In this document: piece by piece, positions 1 through 6,511 of the stretch | How the letters are laid out: each line of letters opens with the position of its first letter | Numbering within the stretch: the stretch's first letter is position 1 | Origin: an uncultured Clostridia bacterium | GTDB lineage: Bacteria; Bacillota; Clostridia; Oscillospirales; Acutalibacteraceae | Direction: 5' to 3' | DNA: 8,182 bases | NCBI GenBank assembly: GCA_937912175.1 | Contig: CALDOU010000038.1 | Location: forward strand, 1 to 8,182 | Position numbers and translations under genes: made by a program | The notes under the pieces: generated by a model | Told to the model about the DNA's origin: nothing | Seen by the model: only the letters and a program-made list of their open reading frames with translations | Databases searched by the model: none

Positions 1-440
<440 letters not shown>

Positions 441-615
441 CTATTTTGTTTATTTATTTTAGTTAGTTTTTGCTTTTTCTTTTATTCAGTTTTTGAGGTA
501 CTTTTTTAGTCACTGTTTTTCAGTGGCTTTTTATTTTTATTAATGTTTTGACTATTTGCTTTTATCTATGATGTTGTTCTTATTACTTTTTTGTTGCTCC
601 TAATCTTTATTTTAT
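441..615. other. AT-rich spacer after 23S, no 5S gene seen
   Basis: This stretch is T-rich on the plus strand and has no reading frame of note. No sequence resembling a 5S rRNA (about 117 nt with moderate GC and conserved CGAAC-type loops) is present. The only clear structure is the terminator hairpin at 508-532. TTGACT at 548-553 resembles a -35 box, but no good -10 lies at the right distance. Confidence 0.7.
508..532 (+). terminator. Rho-independent terminator of the rRNA operon
   Basis: AGTCACTG (508-515) pairs with CAGTGGCT (521-528), an 8-bp stem with one G-T wobble, around a TTTTT loop, and it runs directly into a T-tract (528-532). It sits about 70 nt past the 23S end, so the rRNA transcript probably ends here without a 5S gene. 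Confidence 0.8.
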
Positions 616-644
616 TTGATTTTTTTATATTTTATTGGTAAAAT
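616..644 (+). promoter_or_regulatory. Probable sigma-A promoter of the tRNA pair
   Basis: TTGATT (616-621) and TAAAAT (639-644) are separated by exactly 17 bp. Predicted initiation near 651 falls just 5' of the tRNA-Gln gene at 657, which is the geometry expected for a tRNA transcription unit that starts after the rRNA terminator. Confidence 0.55.
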
Positions 645-656
645 ATTATTTGGAAT

Positions 657-730
657 TGCGGAATGGTGTAATGGTAGCACTGCAGACTCTGACTCTGTTT
701 GTGAGGGTTCGAATCCTTCTTCCGCAGCCA
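657..730 (+). tRNA. tRNA-Gln, anticodon CUG, CCA encoded
   Basis: The full cloverleaf folds by eye. The acceptor stem TGCGGAA (657-663) pairs with TTCCGCA (720-726), the D stem GTGT/GCAC is 666-669/677-680, and the anticodon stem GCAGA/TCTGT is 682-686/694-698. The anticodon loop is CTCTGAC with CTG at 689-691. The T arm is GAGGG-TTCGAAT-CCTTC (703-719), followed by discriminator G727 and an encoded CCA at 728-730. CUG reads the glutamine codon CAG. The first pair is U1-A72 and the D loop is only 7 nt. Both are known features of bacterial tRNA-Gln that GatCAB recognises, which fits the gatC and gatA genes downstream in this window. Confidence 0.96.
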
Positions 731-774
731 GTTTTCTTTTACTTATTTCTCTTATTATTCTTTTCTTTATCCTT

Positions 775-851
775 CGAGGTGTAGCTCAGCTTGGTAGAGT
801 GCTACGTTCGGGACGTAGATGCCGCAGGTTCAAATCCTGTCACCTCGACCA
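775..851 (+). tRNA. tRNA-Pro, anticodon CGG, CCA encoded
   Basis: The acceptor stem CGAGGTG (775-781) pairs with CACCTCG (841-847). The D stem is 784-787/797-800, and the anticodon stem CTACG/CGTAG (802-806/814-818) encloses the loop TTCGGGA with CGG at 809-811. The T arm is 824-840, then A848 and an encoded CCA at 849-851. The C1-G72 pair is typical of bacterial tRNA-Pro. It reads the proline codon CCG. It lies 44 nt after tRNA-Gln with no promoter or terminator between them, so the two are probably co-transcribed. Confidence 0.96.
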
Positions 852-865
852 GAAGAAATAAAAAT

Positions 866-901
866 TCCTCCAGTCATAATTTTGACCGGAGGATTTGTTT
901 T
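866..901. terminator. Bidirectional terminator between tRNA-Pro and the peptidase gene
   Basis: TCCTCCAGTC (866-875) pairs with GACCGGAGGA (884-893), with one A/C mismatch and an 8-nt loop. A T-rich tract follows on the plus strand (894-901). The mirrored run of A at 860-864 gives a T-tract on the minus strand. It can end both the tRNA transcript and the convergent peptidase mRNA, whose stop codon is 7 nt away. Confidence 0.85.
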
Positions 902-907
902 AAAAAA

Positions 908-1735
908 CTAATCCTGATTTACCTTCAGGTATTCCACCCATTCATCATAAAGCTGTCTTGTTTCGCTGTCGTAATTATTGCCCTTATAATCTTTTTTAAG
1001 TAACTCAATTATCTTATCGTACCCATAATTTTCAACTACATATTTTACGAATGAATAACCTGTTGCATACCTGTTGCCATCGGACGGCGAAAGTTTATCA
1101 ACTTCACCTGTGATACCACCTAATATATCTTTATTAGTAAATCGTCTAAATATTAAGGGCCATTGCCCCGATTCGTAAACCGCCAAACCGTCTTGGAGAA
1201 ACATTCCAAATCCTGAATTAATACTCTCTTCATTGGGAGCTAAATTAATGGCAACTGCATGAGTAAATTCGTGAATAGCTACACTCAGAATTTGATCGTA
1301 GGTATATTTGCTTTCTCCGGTATTAAGCGGTGAAACCATTTTAATACACTTACTGCCGATGTCGGTATTGCCTACGACCTTGGAATCCATTTTACCAAAT
1401 ATATTTATCCACCAAAACAATCCACTATTTAGTTTTAATGAGAAGTGCAAAGAATCTAAGTCTGGATATATTTTTATATTTACAGGTTTGTCCATTGGTT
1501 GTTTCAGATCAGTTGTTATACGATCATAACTACTTTCCAATTGGTTCTCGATATCCGCAATAGCCGATTTTTCAGATTCATTATACGAAATATTAAAATG
1601 TGCAGTGTGATCTTGATAATCAAAATGCTCTTGGTGGTAACCTCTTATGTATATGGTTGAACCCAAAACAAACGCTATAAATATTGCCATAGGCAGACAG
1701 AAAAACAATAAAAACTTCTTCCAAAACTTTTTCAT
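908..1735 (-). CDS. Membrane-anchored HEXXH metallopeptidase, peptidase-MA-like
   Basis: This encodes a predicted zinc-dependent peptidase of 275 aa that faces the outside of the cell. MKKFWKKF followed by a hydrophobic stretch (about residues 8-30) is a signal anchor; Cys13 lacks a proper lipobox. The zinc-binding motif AIHEFTHA contains HEFTH at 155-159, where the two His should bind zinc and Glu156 should be catalytic. About 22 residues later comes FLQDGLAVYES (179-189), which matches the (W/F)LxEGLAxY segment of peptidase-MA/M1-like gluzincins, but the Glu expected as third zinc ligand is Asp182. GYSFVKYVVENYG (226-238) is the usual C-terminal helix of these families. The start is the ATG at 1733-1735: GGGAGA lies 7 nt upstream, whereas an in-frame ATG at 1795 lies inside the -35 box of the promoter. 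The gene is transcribed alone. Substrate is unknown. The family call is firm; activity with Asp is uncertain. Confidence 0.85.
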   Translation of the reverse strand: MKKFWKKFLLFFCLPMAIFIAFVLGSTIYIRGYHQEHFDYQDHTAHFNISYNESEKSAIADIENQLESSYDRITTDLKQPMDKPVNIKIYPDLDSLHFSLKLNSGLFWWINIFGKMDSKVVGNTDIGSKCIKMVSPLNTGESKYTYDQILSVAIHEFTHAVAINLAPNEESINSGFGMFLQDGLAVYESGQWPLIFRRFTNKDILGGITGEVDKLSPSDGNRYATGYSFVKYVVENYGYDKIIELLKKDYKGNNYDSETRQLYDEWVEYLKVNQD

Positions 1736-1766
1736 AAATATTTCTCCCAAAATATATTTTTGTGTA

Positions 1767-1795
1767 ATTATAACATTAAGCACGATCAATGTCAA
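1767..1795 (-). promoter_or_regulatory. Consensus sigma-A promoter of the peptidase gene
   Basis: On the minus strand, TTGACA (1795-1790) and TATAAT (1772-1767) are both perfect consensus and are separated by 17 bp. Transcription should start near 1760 and leave a leader of about 25 nt before the ATG at 1735. This also rules out translation from 1795. No operator-like repeat overlaps it, so strong constitutive expression is plausible. Confidence 0.88.
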
Positions 1796-1920
1796 TGCAA
1801 ATCACAAAATGTAAATATTACTACTGGCTGCAAACCGCTTAAATACTGGATTTATTTATGCCCCTTATGGAACCTCGGACCAGATTATTATATAAATATT
1901 GAAATAAATAAAAATTACTT
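1796..1920. other. Unassigned intergenic block before an orphan terminator
   Basis: No credible gene is present. The part at about 1825-1885 is noticeably richer in G and C than its surroundings, with pieces such as GGCTGCAAACCGC and CCCCTTATGGAACCTCGGACC, and it contains a distant CTGG/CCAG complementary pair. Stops interrupt two of the three plus frames, and the open third frame has neither a ribosome binding site nor a recognisable product. Because a strong plus-strand terminator follows directly, it could be a small RNA, the untranslated end of a deleted gene, or a leader remnant. I do not recognise a known riboswitch or T-box. Confidence 0.4.
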
Positions 1921-1945
1921 CCACCGACGATTCGGTGGGTTTTTT
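1921..1945 (+). terminator. Orphan Rho-independent terminator
   Basis: CCACCGA (1921-1927) pairs perfectly with TCGGTGG (1932-1938) around a CGAT loop, and a run of six T follows at 1940-1945. This is a textbook plus-strand terminator, yet no plus-strand gene lies upstream in the 1069 nt back to tRNA-Pro. It insulates the promoter at 1980 from upstream transcription. Confidence 0.85.
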
Positions 1946-1979
1946 ATATATAAAAATAATAATTTTTTACAAAAAACAC

Positions 1980-2006
1980 TTGACATTATATATATATATA
2001 TATAAT
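1980..2006 (+). promoter_or_regulatory. Promoter with a TA-repeat spacer, upstream of the 310-aa gene
   Basis: TTGACA (1980-1985) and TATAAT (2001-2006) are both perfect consensus, but the spacer is only 15 bp, 2 bp below the optimum of 17. The spacer consists almost wholly of TA repeats, so gain of one TA unit would give the ideal 17 bp. A second TTGACAT copy at 2006-2012 could serve a weaker promoter with TATATT at 2031-2036 (19-bp spacing). Initiation from the first would be near 2013, about 48 nt before the ATG at 2061. Confidence 0.6.
1987..2004 (+). repeat. (TA)9 dinucleotide microsatellite
   Basis: Nine uninterrupted TA units lie between the -35 and -10 hexamers, and the last two units form part of TATAAT. 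The tract is flanked by direct TTGACAT copies at 1980-1986 and 2006-2012. Dinucleotide tracts of this length can slip during replication, so the unit number may differ between cells. Confidence 0.9.
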
Positions 2007-2060
2007 TGACATAAGCCAAAAGGTTTAATCTATATTTTAATTTTAGAAAGGGTGATAATC

Positions 2061-2993
2061 ATGATAAGGAAAATAACGGTGGGTGATATTAACGCAAAAT
2101 TAAGATTGGCAACTTCTAAGACAAAAGAAGTGGTCACTGCGGGTGTAAATGGATACGATGAATTTCCGCAACTTTTCTGCAAATATAAGTGGTCAAATAC
2201 AAGGGATTACAATATGGCGGTTATTATAGTTGCTATAATTCAGTATTGTTTAATCCAAAATATCAGTGTTAGTAGTAATGTATCTAATATTGATACAATT
2301 TTTGAAAAGCTGAGAGAAGGAGACGGCGAGAACTTAAAAGACGTTATGGAGGTTCCCTTCACTAATTTATTGGACAAAAAAATACTAAATAAAGCTGAAG
2401 AAGACACAGCAAAGCGTAAAAAAATTATCGATGCTTTTTTGAAAAGAGTGGGCAAAATTTCCAAATGGAGCGTTAACAAAAAAGATGTTGAAGAGTTAAT
2501 TGGAAAAATAAGTGAAAAAGAAAAAGCAAAAAGTGCAGAAGAAGAAGCAAACCAAACTAAGGAAAAAGAACAACTTAGAAAATTATGGAGTGAATTAAAT
2601 AATAGGCAGAAACTTCGCGTAAAAAACGAATCTAGTGTACCTGATGATATAGAATATTTTTCCTGTCCTTATTGGTATAATGTTTTCATTAGTTCTAGTG
2701 ATGGAATAGCAAAATACAACAAATGGTATGCACCAACTGACGACCCTAAATCTCCTAAATTAGGCGAAAAAAATACAGTATTATTATTTCCCACTAAAAC
2801 TGCATATGACAAACGAAAATCATTAAGCAAGTATAATAAAGAAGAAATATACGAACTTATACTAAATCCAAATAATTGGAGAGCAAAACTTCAATCTGGT
2901 GCTGATGGTGAATTAAAAGGATACTTAGATTTATACTCTAATGCAAAAATCCAAAGCATTGCCGAATATTTAAACAAATTAGGTATAGATTAA
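2061..2993 (+). CDS. Uncharacterised 310-aa protein with a charged helical centre
   Basis: I do not recognise a family. The start chosen is the ATG at 2061: AAAGGGTGAT (2047-2056) resembles the anti-SD complement and sits a few bases upstream. A GTG at 2052 in the same frame lies within that site and is less likely. Visible parts are an N-terminal region with a hydrophobic helix (about residues 53-69, AVIIVAIIQYCLIQ; buried helix or one membrane pass), a Lys/Glu-rich, probably coiled-coil segment (about 108-178) and an aromatic-rich C-terminal part containing SCPYWYNVFIS (201-211) and KYNKWYAP (218-225). There is no signal peptide and no known catalytic motif. It is a single-gene unit with its own promoter and a terminator on each side. 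The long Lys/Glu-rich stretches and lack of family resemblance make acquisition by transfer possible but unproven. Confidence 0.75.
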   Translation: MIRKITVGDINAKLRLATSKTKEVVTAGVNGYDEFPQLFCKYKWSNTRDYNMAVIIVAIIQYCLIQNISVSSNVSNIDTIFEKLREGDGENLKDVMEVPFTNLLDKKILNKAEEDTAKRKKIIDAFLKRVGKISKWSVNKKDVEELIGKISEKEKAKSAEEEANQTKEKEQLRKLWSELNNRQKLRVKNESSVPDDIEYFSCPYWYNVFISSSDGIAKYNKWYAPTDDPKSPKLGEKNTVLLFPTKTAYDKRKSLSKYNKEEIYELILNPNNWRAKLQSGADGELKGYLDLYSNAKIQSIAEYLNKLGID

Positions 2994-3068
2994 AATAATT
3001 ATCTATTCTTTAATATAGTATATGTTTTTTTGATGTGTTTAAATTATAAAATTCAAAATCTAATTTTC

Positions 3069-3100
3069 AAAAAAATCTGTCAGCCTAAGCTGACAGATTT
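3069..3100 (-). terminator. Strong terminator of the M23 peptidase gene
   Basis: AAATCTGTCAGC (3073-3084) pairs perfectly over 12 bp with GCTGACAGATTT (3089-3100) around a CTAA loop. The A-run at 3069-3075 gives a seven-T tail on the minus strand, so it mainly ends the minus-strand transcript. On the plus strand only ATTTAATTATT follows, which may still stop the convergent 310-aa gene less efficiently. Confidence 0.9.
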
Positions 3101-3110
3101 AATTATTATA

Positions 3111-4466
3111 TTAAACATATAATTTAGGGTTTTGAGCTTTTCCACCTACACGAATTTCAAAGTGTAAATGGGGTCCTGTTGAATCTCCCGTAGAACCGAC
3201 AGCAGCAATCGTATCTCCTTGGCAAACTCTTTGACCTACTTTTACGGATAATGATTTACAGTGTCCGTAAACCGTTTGTGTTCCGTCGTCATGTTTTATC
3301 ATTATATGGTTTCCGTAACCATTATTTCCGTATTTAGCCACTTGGATTGTTCCGCTTTTGGATGCAACAATATTTTTACCGTCAATTCCATGTTTTGATA
3401 TGTCAATACCTTGGTGCATTTCACTTTTGCGTTTTCCAAATTGACGCCATCCAAACGGACTTGTGATATTAGTGGTGTAAGGAACCGGCCATATAAAATT
3501 TTTGCTTTCGGATATTTTTTTAGTACCTACTTTGATCTTTTTGGCTACAGCTTCCTCTGTGACTGTATGTTCAATTTCTTTTTTATTTATTTCTTCATTG
3601 TTTTTGTATTCAACTTCATATTTAATAAATTCTTTTCCGATTTTACCTTCTTCCAATACCTCTTCATAAGAAGTATCTTTTTCCGGATCTTCTATTTTTT
3701 CAACGGGAAGTGTTATATCTCTTTCTTCGAAAACTACATTAAATATTTTTATATTAATAAGTTTTTCAGTATTTTTAATTGTGAGCTTATCGCCGACTTT
3801 TACGGAATCTTCGCTGATTTTATTTAAAGACATCAGCTCTTCCGGTGAAATATTGAATTTTTCTGCAATTCCAACGATTGTATCTTCTTCGCCCACAGTA
3901 TAAATTGTGAATTTTTCGGAACCGACTGTAAGTACTTTTTCAATATCTTCAATGCTTTTGATTTCTTCAGGTGAAAAAAGTCCTTTTTTGATTTCTATTT
4001 TTTCTTTAAATTCAACATTCATTTCAGGGTTTTTAGATTTTTCATTATCTAAAAGATTCTTTAAAATAGAATTTATTTCTTGTTCGTTTTTTCCCACCGT
4101 AATTAATTTATTATCTGAATAAACGCCGTAACCTTCGCTGATAATTTCTTGTGATGTTTCTATTATTTTATTTTTTATTTCATTGGGTGATTCACAGCAA
4201 TCTGTTTTGTCGATAGGGGTTACCTTGAGTTCCGGCGTGGCGTTTTCCACTTTGTTTTTATTACTTGTACTTAACTGGTCAAGTATCATATGGTTTGCTT
4301 CTTCGTAAACTGATTCGTCCGATACGGTAGCAATAGGTTTTCCGTTACATTCTACTGCAAGACCGTAATTTTGGTTGTTCCAATAAAATACCGTTAATCC
4401 AAATAATGCCGCAGTTGACAATACTGTTAGATAACTTTTGGCTTTTTTATCTTTTTTGAAATTCAT
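3111..4466 (-). CDS. Exported LysM-G5-M23 peptidoglycan endopeptidase
   Basis: This encodes a 451-aa cell-wall hydrolase predicted to cut peptide cross-links of peptidoglycan outside the membrane. Its layout is a short basic N-terminus and signal anchor (about 11-28), two related segments with an NGK/DNK-type strand motif (about 35-65 and 112-140), a LysM wall-binding domain (about 188-231, starting YTVGEEDTI), a G5 domain (about 246-318) and a C-terminal M23/LytM domain (about 325-451). M23 residues are present: H351 and D355 (HQGID), H402 (YGHC), and H433 and H435 (GPHLHFE). By family knowledge H351, D355 and H435 bind zinc, and H402 and H433 assist catalysis. The enzyme therefore looks active. 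The start ATG at 4464-4466 has AGGAGG 13 nt upstream, a rather long spacing. Five cysteines (C40, C90, C91, C403, C415) are unusual for an exported Firmicute protein and might form disulfides. Confidence 0.93.
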   Translation of the reverse strand: MNFKKDKKAKSYLTVLSTAALFGLTVFYWNNQNYGLAVECNGKPIATVSDESVYEEANHMILDQLSTSNKNKVENATPELKVTPIDKTDCCESPNEIKNKIIETSQEIISEGYGVYSDNKLITVGKNEQEINSILKNLLDNEKSKNPEMNVEFKEKIEIKKGLFSPEEIKSIEDIEKVLTVGSEKFTIYTVGEEDTIVGIAEKFNISPEELMSLNKISEDSVKVGDKLTIKNTEKLINIKIFNVVFEERDITLPVEKIEDPEKDTSYEEVLEEGKIGKEFIKYEVEYKNNEEINKKEIEHTVTEEAVAKKIKVGTKKISESKNFIWPVPYTTNITSPFGWRQFGKRKSEMHQGIDISKHGIDGKNIVASKSGTIQVAKYGNNGYGNHIMIKHDDGTQTVYGHCKSLSVKVGQRVCQGDTIAAVGSTGDSTGPHLHFEIRVGGKAQNPKLYV

Positions 4467-4535
4467 AAAAATGGGATTGCCTCCTGATTTTTTATATTGA
4501 ATTTATATGTTATTAAAATTTCGTTTCTTAAATAT

Positions 4536-4563
4536 ATTATAACAAAAAATTACAACTTTGCAA
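4536..4563 (-). promoter_or_regulatory. Probable promoter of the M23 peptidase gene
   Basis: On the minus strand, TTGCAA (4563-4558) and a perfect TATAAT (4541-4536) are 16 bp apart. Initiation near 4530 gives a leader of about 63 nt before the ATG at 4466. The spacer contains TACAACT on the plus strand, repeated 24 bp away inside the possible operator at 4575. Confidence 0.6.
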
Positions 4564-4574
4564 CAATTTATGAC

Positions 4575-4584
4575 TACAACTGTA
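4575..4584. promoter_or_regulatory. Possible BlaI/MecI/CopY-type operator half-sites
   Basis: TACAACTGTA fits the TACANNTGTA pattern bound by repressors of the BlaI/MecI/CopY family. It lies 11 bp upstream of the -35 box of the M23 peptidase promoter, and a TACAACT copy also occurs within that promoter (4551-4557). No regulator gene is in the window, and an AT-rich region can produce such a site by chance. Confidence 0.25.
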
Positions 4585-4648
4585 ACTTTTCACATTAATA
4601 TAAAATAAAATTATAATAATATGTTAAAAATGCACTTAAAAAGAACGG

Positions 4649-4678
4649 TTGAAAGAATCCTTTGAAAAATGATATAAT
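4649..4678 (+). promoter_or_regulatory. Probable promoter of the aspS-gatC-gatA operon
   Basis: TTGAAA (4649-4654) and a perfect TATAAT (4673-4678) are separated by 18 bp. Initiation near 4685 gives a leader of about 59 nt. That leader is too short for a T-box, and no T-box sequence (AGGGTGGNACCGCG type) or terminator hairpin is visible before aspS. Confidence 0.65.
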
Positions 4679-4743
4679 TACATTTTAGGTAAACTTTGAT
4701 TTATATATAATAAGTAATAAGGTTTTGGAAAGGCAGAGAATTT

Positions 4744-6495
4744 ATGATTTTAAAAAATGAATATCGCAGTGAATATTGCGGAAAAATCACAGAAAAATTT
4801 GTGGGCGAAAAAGTGAGAGTGGCCGGATGGGTTGAAAATATTCGTGACCATGGCGGCATAACTTTTTTGGATGTTCGTGATCATTACGGTAACGTTCAAG
4901 TAGTTTTGAATGAAGATGAATTTGTAAAGAGCGTTTCCAAAGAAGCGGTTATTTCTGTTTATGGAGAAGTTTTAAAAAGAACAGAAGAAAATATAAATAC
5001 AAAATTAAAAACAGGTATGATTGAAATAAAGTGTGAAGATTTAAAGGTTTTAAGTAAATCTCGTGAACTTTTACCTTTTGAAATTACAAGCTCAACCGAT
5101 ACAAAAGAAGAATTACGATTAAAATATAGATTTTTAGATCTCAGAAACAAAGAGGTTCATAATAAAATTGAGTTACGTTCTGAAATCCTTCATTTTTTAA
5201 GAAATAAGATGCATGAACTTGGATTTACAGAAATACAAACCCCTATTCTGTCAGCTTCTTCGCCTGAAGGTGCAAGAGATTATTTGATTCCCAGCAGGAA
5301 ACATCAAGGAAAGTTTTATGCACTTCCTCAAGCGCCTCAAATTTTCAAACAACTTTTGATGGTTTCCGGTTTTGATAAATATTTTCAAATCGCACCGTGT
5401 TTTAGAGATGAAGATTCCAGAGCAGACCGTTCTCCGGGGGAATTTTATCAACTTGATTACGAAATGTCTTTTGCAACACAAGAAGAGGTTTTTAAAGTTA
5501 CCGAAGATGTTATTTATGAAACATTTTCCAAGTTTTCCGATAAAGAAGTTTCAAGTAAGCCGTTTAAACGTATTTCCTACGCTGAATCAATGTTAACTTA
5601 CGGAAGTGACAAGCCCGACCTTCGCAATCCCCTTAAAATAATTGATGTCAGTGATATTTTTGCGGGTTCGGGATTTGCGGCTTTTGACGGTAAAACTGTT
5701 CGTTCCATTACTGTTCCTAATAGTGCGGATAAGCCGCGTAAATTTTTTGATAAGATGAATGATTATGCGTTAGAGATCGGAATGAAAGGTCTTGGATATA
5801 TTAAAGTTACAGAAAACGGTGAATTTAACGGACCTATAAATAAATTTATTCCCGATGAAAAACGTGAAGATTTAATTGAAAGAACAAATCTTAAGCCCGG
5901 AAGCGTGATTTATTTTATTGCCGACAATGCTAAATCAGCTCCTAAATTTGCCGGTCAAATTCGCACGGAACTTGCAAACAGATTGGATTTAATTGATAAG
6001 AACAAATTTGAATTTTGTTTTATTGTGGATTTCCCGATGTATGAAGAGGATGAAGAAACCGGAAAGATTATATTTACTCACAATCCGTTTTCTATGCCGC
6101 AAGGCGGACTGGAATCTCTTATTAATAAAAATCCGCTTGACATTTTGGCATATCAATATGATTTGGTATGTAATGGTATAGAACTTTCTTCCGGAGCGGT
6201 CAGAAACCACGACCCGGAAATAATGGTTAAAGCTTTTGAGATTGCGGGATATACGGAAGACGTTCTTAAAGAAAAATTTGGCGCTCTTTATAATGCATTT
6301 AAATTCGGTGCCCCGCCTCATGCAGGTATGGCTCCGGGAGTTGATCGCATGATTATGCTTCTTACGGATGAAGAAAACATAAGAGAGATTATAGCATTCC
6401 CAATGAACAGTAACGCTCAAGATGTAATGCTTGGTTCGCCGAACGAAGTAAGTGAACAGCAACTTAGAGAAGTCCATATAAAAATCAGGGGTTAA
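4744..6495 (+). CDS. aspS: Aspartyl-tRNA synthetase, probably non-discriminating
   Basis: This cytosolic class II synthetase attaches aspartate to tRNA-Asp and probably also to tRNA-Asn. At 583 aa it is full length for bacterial AspRS. The layout is an OB-fold anticodon-binding domain (about 1-105), the catalytic core with TPILSASSPEGARDYL (166-181), QAPQIFKQ (196-203) and motif 2 with FRDED (220-224), the bacterial GAD insertion (about 295-420), and motif 3 GMAPGVDR (528-535). Most bacteria have GG(I/L)AFGLDR there, so this is a divergent subtype. The anticodon-domain RDH (34-36) matches the His at position 31 of the non-discriminating Pseudomonas aeruginosa enzyme, where discriminating enzymes have Leu. 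The second specificity position, Gly in non-discriminating and Lys in discriminating enzymes, appears to be Glu82. The ATG is preceded by GGAAAGG 10 nt upstream. gatC follows after 16 nt, which supports the indirect Asn-tRNA route. Confidence 0.96.
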   Translation: MILKNEYRSEYCGKITEKFVGEKVRVAGWVENIRDHGGITFLDVRDHYGNVQVVLNEDEFVKSVSKEAVISVYGEVLKRTEENINTKLKTGMIEIKCEDLKVLSKSRELLPFEITSSTDTKEELRLKYRFLDLRNKEVHNKIELRSEILHFLRNKMHELGFTEIQTPILSASSPEGARDYLIPSRKHQGKFYALPQAPQIFKQLLMVSGFDKYFQIAPCFRDEDSRADRSPGEFYQLDYEMSFATQEEVFKVTEDVIYETFSKFSDKEVSSKPFKRISYAESMLTYGSDKPDLRNPLKIIDVSDIFAGSGFAAFDGKTVRSITVPNSADKPRKFFDKMNDYALEIGMKGLGYIKVTENGEFNGPINKFIPDEKREDLIERTNLKPGSVIYFIADNAKSAPKFAGQIRTELANRLDLIDKNKFEFCFIVDFPMYEEDEETGKIIFTHNPFSMPQGGLESLINKNPLDILAYQYDLVCNGIELSSGAVRNHDPEIMVKAFEIAGYTEDVLKEKFGALYNAFKFGAPPHAGMAPGVDRMIMLLTDEENIREIIAFPMNSNAQDVMLGSPNEVSEQQLREVHIKIRG

Positions 6496-6511
6496 AAAGG
6501 GGTAATTTAAA

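Noticed and set aside
616..1003. Two overlapping plus-strand open frames across the tRNA genes
   Set aside because: They run through the folded tRNA-Gln and tRNA-Pro, and the second also runs through a terminator and into the antisense of the peptidase gene; no ribosome binding site.
1736..1795. Longer 295-aa version of the peptidase starting at 1795
   Set aside because: The ATG lies inside the -35 box of the perfect promoter at 1767-1795 and would not be transcribed; ATG 1735 has a ribosome binding site and begins a signal anchor.
1860..1885. tRNA-like 3' end (CCTCGGACCA) or T-box-like GGAACC
   Set aside because: No acceptor partner, T loop or anticodon arm can be folded, and the T-box core is absent.
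1760..2005. 81-codon plus-strand frame
   Set aside because: It overlaps the peptidase promoter and runs through a terminator and the TA repeat; no ribosome binding site or family likeness.
3411..3827. 138-codon plus-strand frame rich in Phe
   Set aside because: It is antisense to the LysM/G5/M23 gene, with low-complexity Phe/Tyr content produced by A-rich codons on the other strand.
4685..4743. T-box or other riboswitch in the aspS leader
   Set aside because: The leader is about 59 nt with no T-box sequence and no terminator or antiterminator pair.
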